Assembly (NCBI GenBank): GCA_039111635.1
Contig: JBCAQO010000014.1
Span: forward strand, 1,612,001 to 1,676,000
DNA length: 64,000 nucleotides
Source: Heterobasidion occidentale
Lineage: Eukaryota > Basidiomycota > Agaricomycetes > Russulales > Bondarzewiaceae
Direction: 5' to 3'
Shown: piece by piece, positions 1-11,604 of the stretch
Layout of the letters: each line of letters begins with the position of its first letter
Position numbering within the stretch: the first letter of the stretch is position 1
Program-made: the position numbers and the translations under genes
The notes under the pieces: model-generated
Told to the model about the DNA's origin: nothing
Databases searched by the model: none
Seen by the model: only the letters and a program-made list of their open reading frames with translations

Positions 1-214
1 CCAGGCTGTGGCGCCGGTGTAATCGCCGACCAACTCGACGATGTTGCCTTTGATAGAGTGATATTGGCCTGTCGCTTTACTATCATAGAGAAGTCAATTT
101 CTGGGGTAGATGCGGCTATGAGAAGTGAGGCTGAGATTACCTCGGCTGAGGCTGGGTTGTGTTGTCACTGGCAATATTGCTAGCGGCGTTTGTGGTCTGT
201 TTATCGGAAGGCAT
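1..214 (-). CDS. CsbD-like stress protein, N-terminal part (runs off the left edge)
   Basis: Small hydrophilic protein of the CsbD-like family, abundant in stressed fungal cells but of unknown biochemical role. Two exons are visible on the minus strand. Exon 1 (214-141) starts [19 protein letters not shown] 61-nt GT-AG intron (140-80) follows, then exon 2 (79-1) reads [20 protein letters not shown] before the sequence ends. The segment GQYHSIKGN followed by TGATAW is the conserved start of fungal CsbD-like proteins. The remaining two thirds lie outside the window. The ATG at 214 is the first in frame and gives the usual short Asn/Thr/Ser-rich lead. The gene is divergent from the sedolisin at 1249. 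Family assignment is by remembered motif, not by search. Confidence 0.72.
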
Positions 215-1248
215 AATGGTCCGTGTTTGTTGGAAGTGAGTTTTTTTACAGGCTACGAGTTTCTCGACGAATGATTATTGACATCTTGTTCTGTCGTAGT
301 GTCTTTCACTTTATACTGCTCGATTTTGGATATGACATCAGACTTGATGTCATTGCGCGCCTCAATAGTCTCCCACTGATCAATCCACCTCAGTTACGCG
401 GTGCACACCAGTGCACCATAGTGCACCCCGCGTACCTCGAGGTCCTGCCCTTCTTTTCTGTGGACTGGCGACGTCATCAGGCCTGTTTACCTTTGTTAGG
501 GTCGAAGGCCATTAGTCTCGAATCTTCTCAACGTTTCAACGCCAGTTGTAAGTGGCGTATGCTTAGCAGCTGTTGACCACATGTGTATATATCATGCATG
601 GTTCAATGGCGAACCAATGGCTGGATTGTATTCAGCATGCTCTTCAGACGCCGTCCTCTTCGTAGACTTCTTCGTCAGCGGATCTTCAGCATCAGCGGCT
701 GCGAGCCAGCTGGTGAGAACAATTCTCAATTTGTTACTGATTTTATTGCCAAGGTGAGAACTACATCCATAGGACCATCACCGAACCCTGATCAACTCGG
801 CACCCTTGCGCTATAAATAGATCGTCATATGGACAAGACTCTAAAGATAGGTTGTCTGTGTGGGTTTCTCTTCCTGCCTGAGCTTGTGGGGACAGCATCC
901 GCTTCTGTTCATGTGTTCATATGTATAGCTTGTCTATACAGACCGTGTATGCAATCCGGCTTTATCGTCATCATTGCTACCGCAGTTCTCATGAGTACTC
1001 CTCTTCAGTTGGACAACAGGACAGGCGGCGTCGGCGGCCCGCGAGACTATTACTCCGTAGGACCCAAACGGCGTACTTTGTTGCTGCGACCAATGCAGCG
1101 CGGGCGATAACGACTTCAATGCAATTATTACGAGAACCTCGCTCTTCGAGTCCCATCTTCACAACAATTTCTTTATTTAAGGCTTCATTCCCACCTGCGA
1201 ACCCCCACACTCGCTGTCTATTGACCCGACTGTAGCATTGGCGACACT
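215..1248. other. Divergent intergenic region
   Basis: This 1 kb separates the start of the CsbD-like gene from the start of the sedolisin. No coding exon was recognised; the open frames present have no protein-like composition. Three GTGCAC hexamers fall between about 400 and 425. Nothing else stands out. Confidence 0.5.
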
Positions 1249-3999
1249 ATGCCCTCCTGGTTCTTGCTGTTCGCCCTTTGCTGTGTGCCAGTGTTTGCAG
1301 TACCCGCGGCTCGCGATAATCATGTCGTCCACGAACGCCGCGCCGCAGAGCCCAACGAAGATTGGACGCGCACACACAGACCGGAATCCAACCGCATCTT
1401 ACCTCTGCGCATCGGACTGGCCCAGAGCAACTTACACAAGCTTGAGGAGCTCTTGATGGACGTCTCCCACCCTCAGTCTCCGTCGTACGGCAAACACTGG
1501 TCGCCCGTAGACGTTGTGGATTACTTCGCGCCGAGCAACGAGACGATATCTGCGGTCAAGAACTGGCTGAAGAGCTCGGGGTTCGAGGACGAGCGTCTGA
1601 AGTTGTCGCCTAGCAAGGGTTGGGTCACAGTCGATGCGAGCGTTGCCGAGGTCGAGGAATTGCTCAAGACCAAGTATCACGTTTACACGCACTCTTCCGG
1701 GATAGAGCAGATCGGTACATCCTTCTATTCTTCCAGTAAGCGCGCAAGGAAGCTCACTGAATGCTATTGAATGCAGGATGTCACTCTTACTCAGTCCCAA
1801 TTCATATTCGCGAGCACGTCGACCTCATCAAGCCCACGGTACACTTCACTCAGCATCTCCCACGGGAGTCTGTAACACGCAAGCGTGCTAACCCCAGGCT
1901 GGGGATGCCTTCGACAAGTACAGGCCCCAAGACAAACGGCGCCACAGTCACCATCACGCCAGCGTTGGAAAATTGTGACGAGCTGATCACGCCCGACTGC
2001 TTGAGGGCTCTGTACTCGGTCAATTATACCCCTGTGGCCACTGCGAAGAACAGTTATGGTATTGGTAAGTATCCATCGTTAACCACATATTCTGCGACTG
2101 AAATGAGAATGATGGCTTCTAGTTGAATTCACACCTCAAGCCTTCCTGGCCGGTGATCTAGATTTGTTCTTTGCGTCAGCATATTGTGTGCTCCGTTTTT
2201 TTCGGGGTTGCGCTTACAGGGTCGTCTAGCAACTTTTCCCCGAGTCAAGTCGGAGTGAGGCCGACGCTGATATCCATCGACGGAGGTACATGCCTTCCTC
2301 TTTTCAAATCACAAGCGTGCGCTGAACTCTCTTTCTATAGGAGTCGCTCAGACGACAGATCAGAGCTTCGACTTCAACGGAGAGAGCGACCTTGACCTGC
2401 AATATGCCATGTCTCTGACGAACCCACAGCCTATCACATTATTACAGACGGGAGATCTGGTGGAAGGTAAGTTCAAGGCATTTGATCTATAATTAAACAC
2501 ATAATATTGTATGAATAGGTGCATCTTTTAACAACTGGCTCGATGCCGTCGATGGGTCATTTTGCACATTTGAGGGCGGAGATGATCCTACACAGGTCTG
2601 GAATTTATTTCTCATACTGCGTGGGTTCGGCCTGACCTACTCTCTAGGACGGTATCTACCCTGATCGACTGCGCGGCGGTTTCAAAGGTAAACGAATGAT
2701 GATGCAATCTCAGCCAGCCCTTGTCTTGATGATTTTGTGCCTTTCTCCAGGGACTGAGTCCTGTGGGATAATTGCACCTCCTAATGTCGTGTCTGTGTCA
2801 TATGGTCAGGACGAAGCAAGCGTCACTGCGGCTTACGCAAACCGTCAGTGTACCGAGTACGGAAAGCTCGGTATGATGGGCACAACAGTGCTATACAGTT
2901 CTGGGGACGACGGCGTCGCTGGAAACAACGGCCTGTGTCTCAATGCCGCAGGTAACAAACTACGCCCTCGTCAATTCAACATAGAAGTGTCATTTGAATC
3001 ATTGTTATAGGAAGAGCAACGAATAATGGAAGGATATTCAATCCGGGCTTCCCGGTCACCTGTCCCTTCATAACAGCAGTCGGTGCTACACAGGTGAATC
3101 CGGGCGCGACCGTAAACGACCCGGAAAGCGCCTGTGAGCAGGTTATTTTCAGCGGGGGAGGCTTCAGCAATATCTTCCCCATGCCGTCCTACCAGGCTAT
3201 AGCGGTGACAAGCTTCTTCACGAATACCCCTCCGCCTTTCACATCTGCGCAATTTAACAATAGCAAGAATTCACGGGGATTCCCTGATCTGTCTGCGAAC
3301 GGGTTTGTCTTCACTGCGGATCCTACCCTGACCTTTATTGACCGCCTCACTCATCCGATAGTGCCAACTACGTGATAGGCAAGTATTCTTGTATTTCCTC
3401 AAGTACGCCCAACCTTTTTTTAATTGGATTATGAACAGGCATCGATGGCGAATTCGCTCTCGTCTTCGGAACGTCGGCGTCCTCTCCCGTCGTAGGATCG
3501 TTGATCACTCTCATTAATGATGCGCGGATCGCTGCAGGAAAAGGCCCAGTCGGTGAGTTTCGAAATCACACTCCCAGTAATCACCCCGCAATCTTACACA
3601 TTGACTACAGGTTTTATCAACCCTGCGGCATGTTGGCCCATCTTGCTCCGAATGTGCTATCAACTGATCGTCAAATACAGATATACTCCGACAGTTTTGC
3701 GAGTGGTTTCAACGATATCACTACAGGCGGTAATCAAGGCTGTGGTGCGTCCTGCGCTGCCTATTATGTGCTTTTTTTCATCTTACACATCTTTGAAGGC
3801 ACTCCTGGTTTCAATTCGTGAGCCTCATCCCTGCTACCTTGGATGCATCGCTAACAGAGCACACAGCACCATTGGATGGGACCCTGTCACGGGTGAGTGC
3901 TTCTATCATCCATCCTCAATTTCTCTAAGCTGACGTATCTCAGGCGTTGGCACACCCAACCTCACGGCGCTCATGCCACTTTTCATGGCACTACCATGA
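1249..3999 (+). CDS. Secreted sedolisin-type serine carboxyl protease (tripeptidyl-peptidase, family S53)
   Basis: Secreted acid protease that removes tripeptides or cleaves internally. The start at 1249 gives a clear signal peptide (MPSWFLLFALCCVPVFAVPA). A pro-kumamolisin propeptide fills residues of about 40-200 (LGLAQ-like RIGLAQSNLHKLEE; SPSYGKHWSPVDVVDYF). The S53 domain follows: catalytic Glu and Asp in FNGESDLDLQYA (about 2375), the oxyanion Asp in YSSGDDGVAG (about 2900), and the catalytic Ser in FGTSASSPVVGS (about 3468). The end, TIGWDPVTGVGTPNL, is the usual calcium-site region, with stop TGA at 3997. About ten or more short introns must be removed; the first is 1715-1776. Two introns (3379-3438 and 3628-3680) use GC instead of GT at the donor; only these borders keep the frame. 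Length after splicing is normal for the family and no break is seen. It stands alone, convergent with the MFS gene downstream. Confidence 0.88.
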
Positions 4000-4246
4000 T
4001 TACCTCTGTTGCGAGTTTTAATAATAAGAGCAATGTGCCTTTTCCTTGGGACTGAGAGCCATCGAGTACATTCTGTGTCTGACGGACTTTGATATATAAT
4101 TCAAGCGTGGGCAATCTCCGCCATCGGTCATGACAGTTTGCCGCCTGCAAGGTCTTGCTATCCAACACGGATTTATGATCACTGTGCCTTCGTCCGAATG
4201 TCCCCAGCAGAATGAACCTCACCATGGAACAGATTCGTGTATTCTA

Positions 4247-6285
4247 TCACACCATCTCGGTTTTACGCGAGAGTGAAACTCCGTCAGATGGATCCTTCTC
4301 TCCAAGCTCGTTGCCCTCGTTTTCCTTCTTGCTCTCTATCGGCCCTTTTGTGACCGGAATATGTGACTCCTTCCTCCATGCTGTCCCGCCCTCGTATCCG
4401 AACCAGGTATATTGCTCGCAATGCGGTCCACGGATGAGCAAGATCAGCAGTTGAAAACCAGTCCAGGCTAGGGAAAGGCCTGCGGCTGCTCGCCAGCCGT
4501 GTTCATTGAAGACCTTTGTGCCAACAGCGGTTCCCATAATCTGACCGAGGAAAATCTATGCGCGCGAAATTGTCACGGTTCAAATGAGAATGAGGAGCAT
4601 AAGGGCCAGCTACAGCGGGTACGCACAGCGACGAGGAGAACACCATTAAGTCGTGCTGTAGCATTGGATGATATTCTGAGGAGAAGTGTCTCAAGGTTGC
4701 GTTGATCCCAATATGAGAGGTAGATCAACTCTTACCTATATACTGCCGTCGTCAACGATACTTGCTGCATCTGACGGAATACATCTAGCCCCAAACAAAC
4801 TACGACGACGGCCCCAACATTCAGTCCCACGGCGCCAGTGTTTATGGACTGGACTCCGAGCAGGCATATCGTTGATACGAGCGAGGCGTACCACGGGACC
4901 AGGCGGTCTATCACACGTCCGAGTATTGGACTCATCAGTACACCTGCCATACCTACCAGGCCAAACAATCCAATAACCAGCCTTAGCGACACATCAGTCT
5001 CTGGATACATCAAAATAAAGGGATGGAAATACAGAAGCCGCTCACGTCGAGTAATTGTATGGGGCCTCCCCCAAGAGAAAAGTGAGCGTGACCCAGAAAT
5101 TTGTGAAACACGCCATCGACGCCATGTTGATCAAACATGCTTGAATGAGTACAGGCTCTGTGACCGCCAGCTTTGCCATCGACCAAAGAATACTCCAGTA
5201 CGTGAGCCCCTCGCCAACATTCTTCGCAGGGTAGTCCGGCAACACGGCCCACAGCGCTACAAGCACGACATACTGCACGCCGATCGCCATATAGTATACG
5301 ACGCGCCACGATGCAAACTGTGCAATGATACCAGCGATGACGCGCGCGATCAGGATGCCGAGAAGCAGGCCGGACATAACGATGGATATGGCAGTCGCGC
5401 GTTTTTCAGGCGGGGCAAGGTCGGCAGCGAGTGGCATGAGAATCTGGGGTGCGATGCTGAAAACGCCGATAAGGAAGGAGAGCGCCTCGAAGGCGGCCAA
5501 GGACCGTGTGAGCGCGAGCCCGATGGTGAGGGTCGATGAAACGAACACAACGACTAGCAGGAGAGAGCGGCGCCGGACGAGGTCACCCAACGGAGATATG
5601 AGAAGAAGACCGCCGGCATAGCTGAACAAAATTAGTGAAGGCTATGTGCAAATTTAGCGCTTGGCGCGCACCCTGCTTGAACCAATGTTGGGATTCTGAA
5701 AATTGGAAGCTTATCAGTGACTGCGAAAGGATATCAAGCCTTATAACACAAAGAAGAGCAAGGCACTACATGCGTAAGCTGCATGGTACATTGGATCATA
5801 TCAGGCAGGACTTGTACGCAGTGGAAGCTGGGAATTAGAAAGTGCAAATGTTCTTACCTCGACACTTCATCGGAAGATGCATGAAAGGAGTCGGCCAACT
5901 GAACTGTCCATTCGGTGTAAGCGTTCTGACACATGGTATACTGATGAGGGAACAGTTTACTCAGTATTGGTTGGCAATAATACAGGTTCGTGACGACTGT
6001 TTATTAGCGTGAGATGGGTTTAGCACGAGGTCACTTGGACCAACATCGAACGACAGGATGCTCACTAAAAGTACCCGCGATCCCCAGAACAATGTTTAAC
6101 GCAAGCCCGAAATGCACTGGCTTGTCGGGATCCCAGCGCAGTCTCTTTGGAATCGGTATAAATCCAAGGTCCCATGATTGCAACTTAATTGGGGTTTTGG
6201 CGTCGGCTCCTGGGATGTCTCTATTATCGGACAAAGTTTCTGCAGACGCTCTTCCAGGAGAAGCGCCGTCGACAATCTGAACCAT
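4247..6285 (-). CDS. MFS transporter, DHA1-like (paralogue M1)
   Basis: Multi-pass plasma-membrane or vacuolar permease of the major facilitator superfamily; substrate unknown. Exon 1 (starting 6285) carries a hydrophilic N-terminus and the first helix (HFGLALNIVLGIAG). The next exon reads VTNLYYCQPILS. The long exon 5629-5042 holds SPLGDLVRRRSLLL, the typical MFS loop 2-3 motif, then QILMPLAADLAPPEKRATA and SWRVVYYMAIG. Exons near 5013-4732 carry GRVIDRLVPW, and 4537-4247 carry the last helices (MGTAVGTKVFNEHGWRAA) and a charged tail. Stop at 4247. The introns are short. It is divergent from its paralogue M2, about 520 bp away, and a third copy (M3) lies at 33.4-35.5 kb. No frame break was seen, though exact splice sites were not all fixed. 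Confidence 0.85.
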
Positions 6286-6808
6286 GAAGCGGACGTCAAA
6301 GCAAAAGGTAAGGTGGGTTCGCTCCTGCGGCCCGCGCTTTTATACCAGCTTAGAGCCCTATAATTATATCATGATGCAGGAAGAAGACGTCTGGGCGAAG
6401 AGTGCCCATGAGAGTTGCTCTGTCAGAGATGCCGACGGCAAGCGATAGGGTTACTAACTGGTTACTAACTTTGGCTCCGGAGCGTTGAGGTGGATCGCGG
6501 CAGTGGGTCCGAAGTCATGATATCGTTCCACAAACCTGTTCGAAGAATTTTTGTGCGATTCACGGATGGCAGAATGATCAAAATCATACGTCTCGTATCC
6601 GTCGACATGATATGCGAGCTTATCGTTGCACAATATTGAGATCTTGAATTTCGGAGGAGACACCCGTGAGTAAAACATACCCGTTTGGAATGCTCCCTTG
6701 TGGGCGTCCCAGGATGTCGCTACTGTGACCAATGATGATGTCGGTGGCTTGCCGCCATAAAAATGAACGACGTCCCAGTTGTATCCACCTTGTCCCGCTG
6801 CTCCAGCC
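6286..6808. other. Shared upstream region of two divergent MFS genes
   Basis: This 520-bp spacer lies between the starts of M1 (minus) and M2 (plus), so both promoters must lie within it. A long open frame on the minus strand crosses it (6454 to about 6808, continuing antisense to M2 exon 1). The translated text has no recognised motif and M3 has nothing comparable, so no gene is called. Confidence 0.45.
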
Positions 6809-8828
6809 ATGGCAGAGGAACGACAGATCAATGGCCCGCTCTCTACCTCACCGACCACTGCAACTCCCGAATCGCCTTCTGTGGATCCTACCGCTTCCCC
6901 TAACGTCACTGGCAGCTCGTATATCCACGAGGCGAAAGCTGAAGAGAATGAAGACTTATCTAGACGATTACAGCGTAAAAGGGACTTTGGTCTGGTGCCA
7001 ATTCCGAAAAGCCTCATATATAATAGTGAGAAGCCAGCGCATTTCGGACTTTTGATGAACGTTGTCTTTGGACTCGCAAGCACATTTGGTGCGCGTTCTC
7101 CCCATACTTGTGCGTATCCATCAAAGGAGTTCATCTTTGATCTCTGATGCAGTCGTGGCAAACCTGTACTATTGCCAGCCGCTACTGAGTGAGTCCAATG
7201 TACCGGCTATAAGTCATGATATTTGGGCGGCGAACGTACGCAAGACATTGTCTGAACCATCCTCCTTCAGTTCAATTCTCCATCTCGTTCAATGTCAGTT
7301 ATGACGAAGTATCTAGGTGAGCCTCTGTTACATCATGGGATCTGATTCCCATGTCTCTCTTTGTTCTCACATCTCGAACAGAATTCCTACGCTAGTACAA
7401 GCCGGGTGAGTCATTCAACGGATCAACCCTTCCTGGCACCACAGTGGGCTAAATGAGCCAATAGATATGCTACAGGTCTTTTGCTCATCACACCACTAGG
7501 CGACCTCGTTCGTCGACGCCCACTTCTTCTTCTCACCATAACCCTTGCCATCGCCGTCACTATCGGTCTTTCTATCACACGATCCCTTGCTGTCTTTGAA
7601 GCACTTTGCTACCTTGTCGGCGCCTTTTCCGTAGCCCCTCAAATCCTAATTCCTCTTGCAGCCGATCTTGCTCCCCCAGATCGTCGTGCGTCGTCCATCT
7701 CCATCGTCCTTTCCGGCCTCCTCTTTGGTGTCCTTATCGCTCGCGTTGTTGCTGGTGTCATTGCGCAATTCGTCACATGGCGTGTCGTCTATTACTTAGC
7801 TATCGGGGCACAGGTCGCGGTACTAATAGCGTTGTGGGCGGTGTTACCGGACTACCCTCCGAAGAATAAAGGCATCACTTATTTCGGGATCCTGCTTTCA
7901 ATGGCAAAGCTGGCGGTGACGGAACCACAATTGATCCAAGCTTGTTTGATCAGTCTAGCGTCCAGCGCTTGCTTCACGAACTTTTGGGTCACGCTCACGT
8001 TCCTCCTCGGCGGGCCTCCATACCACTACTCTACGTGCGTATTGTTCTCTACGAAATGATACAAGTTTAGGGCTGAGATCTTTTCGCAGACTTGTCATTG
8101 GTTTGTTCGGCTTGGTTGGCATGTTCGGGGTCATGATGAGTCCGCTCGTCGGTCGTACGATCGACAGGCTGATTCCGTGGTACGCAACGCTGTTCGCGAC
8201 CGGTTGCTTGCTCGTTATGCAAGGGGTTTACACGGCTGCTGCTGGACTCAATATTTCCGCTGTGGTCATCGTGTGCTTGGGGCTCGATGTAGGTAGGCAG
8301 ATGCAGCAAGTGTCACTCACGACGACAGTGTATGGGTGCGTTGATCACCTTCGAACTTTCCAGAAAATAGGGCGCTGCTGATTCTATGTGTCTATTCAGG
8401 ATATCTGAATTGATGCGCGCAAGACTCAATGCCGTGCTGATTCTTTCAGTAAGTTGCGTTTTTAGTCTCACTAATTCAGATATATAACGCGTGGATAGCT
8501 CTTCATCGGTCAAGTCATGGGCACGGCTGTTGGAACGAAGGTGTTCGTTGAACACGGGTGGCGGGCTTCAGCTGCATTATCTCTCGGCTGGACAGGTTGG
8601 CAGGTGATCATTCTCCTTCTGCGTGGGCCACATTGTCAGCGGCACACATGGTTCGGCTATCAAGGAGGAACAGAGTGGAGGAAGGATGTAGTGATGGCGG
8701 GAGCACGACGGGTGGCAGAGGAAGAGGGAAGGAAGGATACCGAGCAAGGAGAGGCGGAGAAAGGATACGAAGGTCCTCGATCGAGTAATCTCAGTGATGA
8801 GAAGAAAGTCATTCAAGAAATGGTATGA
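6809..8828 (+). CDS. MFS transporter, DHA1-like (paralogue M2)
   Basis: Membrane permease of the major facilitator superfamily, substrate unknown, closely related to M1. The start MAEERQINGPLSTSP at 6809 matches the MAEEHRK start of M3. Exon 1 ends in the first helix (LLMNVVFGLASTF) at 7088; exon 2 starts at 7153 with VVANLYYCQPLLS. The exon 7481-8035 carries TPLGDLVRRRPLLLL, PQILIPLAADLAPPDRRAS and TWRVVYYLAIG. Later exons carry GRTIDRLIPWYAT and MGTAVGTKVFVEHGWRAS, then a Lys/Glu-rich cytoplasmic tail ending with TGA at 8826. The usual 12 helices can be accommodated. Followed on the same strand, 775 bp on, by the array of the unknown family (copies A-D). Confidence 0.87.
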
Positions 8829-9603
8829 TAATACCTCCTTGATAGTACCTCATTAGTGGTTTCTCCTGTACGGAAGTGAAGGACGGCTAGGCTTGCACCT
8901 TTCTCTGCGCGTTCGTCCTTCTGCATATCGAACCGAGAGTCGGAGTCGAACTTCGTTCACGAGTCTCGCTATCTTGTCATATCCTCCTCCGCAGACAGAA
9001 CTTTGACTAGAAAAGCCCCTTCATTCAGAACGCCCTCCAGCTCTCTACACGTCATGTGAAGTCGTACGCCAATTTTGACGCACAGCAAGTTGGCGCCCAA
9101 GGCCCGCGCACAGGTTGAATGAGGAAGTTTCACCTTCTATGAGACACTCTAATCAGACGTTGTATATATGGACGAGCTTCCTTGTCTATGGACTATGCAT
9201 CTGCGCACGGTGAGCCTTACGATTATTCCCTCAGATCGCTCGCACTAAGTCAAGGAGTGTCTCCGTCCCAGAACTGCCCATTGATCGCCATTTTAGACCA
9301 TGATCCACTCCAACCAGCTGTCTTTATCTGCGCATTTCTTGCAGAAACAGGACCCCATGAACTTTCTCCGCAGCGCGTGATTGCGGTATATGGGTCCGTC
9401 ACTGGCATTGTCAACGAGTTCACATGCTTCCACTCGCGCAGGTCTGACACTGCGAACATCTCACGCGTTTCTCCATTTCGGGGAGCTGATCGCTCTGGCA
9501 GCAGCTGTGCAGTGAGAAAATTCCTGCGACGCAGGACGAGATGATTTTTTGAGTCTGATATAACCTGAGATGTCGAGCGGTAGTTTCATCACTCCTCTCA
9601 AGC
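8829..9603. other. Intergenic region before copy A
   Basis: No recognised gene. Open frames on either strand here lack protein-like features. The stretch should hold the MFS M2 terminator and the copy A promoter; no clear TATA box was identified. Confidence 0.4.
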
Positions 9604-10982
9604 ATGTCTTCTAACGATGCAAATACACCTTGTGCTCGCCGTCGCGGCCCACGTCGCGCTGCGGCTCCTGATGGCTCACGCTTCAACAGATCTCGGTTTA
9701 ATGGACGCGATGTCAAAGCTGGATTAGACTTCGAGGATCCTGTTGCAACTATTCTAGTACCGTCACTAGAGGGAGCACCCATTCCTACGAAGCAAGGGGT
9801 CGATGTCGTAAATGTGGAGTACGTCGCATCGTATAACTGGACGAACGCGTCAAAGCCTACCATGATTGTTCCAGGTACGATACTAGCCTTGTTGCCTTAT
9901 CGTTTCTGACACACCTGACACGATTTTCTGACCAACCTGCACATAGGTTCTCCTCCATTATGGAAAGAGCCGTCAGACGCTCTCACACTGTCCCCAGATG
10001 AAGGCGTTCGTTACGTCGATCAAGATGCTTTCAGGATGAAATCATACCCACTCCTCCCAATAATGGTGGCCGCCGATGTCGTAGGAAGGAAGATTGACTG
10101 GCGGGACATCGACTTCATCGGCGATCGAACTTCACTGCTCACGCTCCTTGGGTGGATCCAGGGCGAGGTTCATCCAAAGTACTTCAGGATAGACATGGAA
10201 CTAGTTGGGGACCACACGATTATGCTGAACAGATGGGAGTCGAGGGATAATGAGAAGATGAGTGGCAGGACCTTTGGCTTCAACTTCGAACGTGCTACCA
10301 CGACGCCAATGGTCCAATGCGAAGACAGCGTAGCCCATCTCCGCGTGGTTCTATACGTAAGCTCTCTTTCAGCGTTCTTCGCGTTGAAATGTTGAAGAGT
10401 CCTTCTTTATAGGCTTTCTGCGGGTTCAAAATTATGGTGCGCTTTGAGGTGGATGCGTGTCTCCCGTCTGCGTCGAAGACCGCAAAACCGTCTTCTGCGG
10501 CCGGGCTCGCCAACGCGATCGCGGATCTCACGACGAAGGAGACCCAGTCAGGGACGAAGAGTCCATCGGCACTCATCGAAGTCATCCACGCCGGCCTCGA
10601 AGTACCGCAGGGCGCTCTCATAGAACTGACTTCGCGGTCAGAGAAAACGATGCAGAAACTCAACTGGATGAAGCTATTCGACCAGCTCTACCTCAGTGGC
10701 ACCTCTCATCTGTTCATCGGCATTCACAGCGGCGGTGTATTTGAAAAGACCATCAAGAAGCACAGTCTAGACGATACGGAGATGACTTCGCACAAAAAGA
10801 ATGCTGAGGAAAGTTTGCGGAAGCTGGTAGGCATGGCCAGAGACGTGAAAATTTATAAACTAAAAAATCTGCATAGCATCGTATCATCTTCAATACTCAT
10901 TTCTAACCTCGAGCTCCACGTCGTGCTAGAGTCGATACCCAAACGTGAACCATTGTTGGTCTCAAAAAGGAGTGATTTTTGA
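9604..10982 (+). CDS. Unknown fungal protein family, tandem copy A (altered C-terminus)
   Basis: Member of a fungal protein family of roughly 400 residues whose function is not established. In databases such proteins are, as I recall, often labelled geranylgeranyl pyrophosphate synthetase, but no DDxxD prenyl-diphosphate motif is visible. Three exons: 9604 to about 9873, ending in YVASYNWTN..MIVPG; about 9947-10358, with FRIDMELVGDHTIMLNRWE and FGFNFERA; and from about 10412, with CGFKIMVRFEVDACLP, a Ser/Thr-rich linker, then LIELTSRSE and FDQLYLSGTSHLFIGIHSGG. Both introns have GT-AG borders. The N-terminus is Arg-rich and unlike copies B-D. The last 50 residues (after SLRKL) do not match the conserved family end seen in D, so the 3' end has been replaced or frame-shifted. 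It is the most diverged member of the array. Confidence 0.7.
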
Positions 10983-11604
10983 CCCGAGTCGCTCAGATCC
11001 GCAGCCAATATCTCGAAATGTATATTTCATATTTCAGCTCTACTGCATGCCAACGACTCATCAACGCTGACGATGTGTAACATCAGAATCCTGTCTATCC
11101 ACGCGAAAGCTCGACTTATCCGCTTATCACCCTTTCAGTGACTGCGCAAGATCATTCAAGATGGAACGCCGGGTTGGAGTTTCGGCGGCTATTTCAATCT
11201 CGTCTCCAACAGGCTCAAAGCGCTTAATTGAATCCCACAACTAGCAGAAAATTCAGCCAGAGGATATGAAGTGGGCTATCCTCTGCCACCTGCATGTTTC
11301 ATCTCATTGATTTTTTCTCATTGATTTTTCTCATGATTGTAGGACATTCTCGGCAGCATCTCCTAGGCTCGAGCGACCGCCTCTCGTCACTACCTGAAGA
11401 TTCGCAGCCGCCTCGAACTGAGACTAGGCGTTCTGCTGCGTTTCAACGTTATGGCATACCATGACGCAAAGTCGAAGCCTTTACAGACTCCTGCGCGTAG
11501 AGGCTAACACTAGACATTGTGATGCTGTGACGTAGCGCTATACTGATATAGGTGTGGTGTAGCAGGGCCGTAAGTGCAAAGTTCCAGCCGTCTCACTCCA
11601 GTCT
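10983..11604. other. Spacer between copies A and B
   Basis: Non-coding. It contains CGCAAGATC and a TTTCGGCGGCTATTTCAATCTCGTC-type stretch (about 11145-11205) that matches, with changes, the regions upstream of copies C and D, showing that the duplication unit included the promoter. Confidence 0.5.

Noticed and set aside
6454..7161. 235-codon open frame on the minus strand between and across the MFS genes
   Set aside because: Half is antisense to M2 exon 1. The other half has no motif and no counterpart at M3. Kept only as a note in the spacer.
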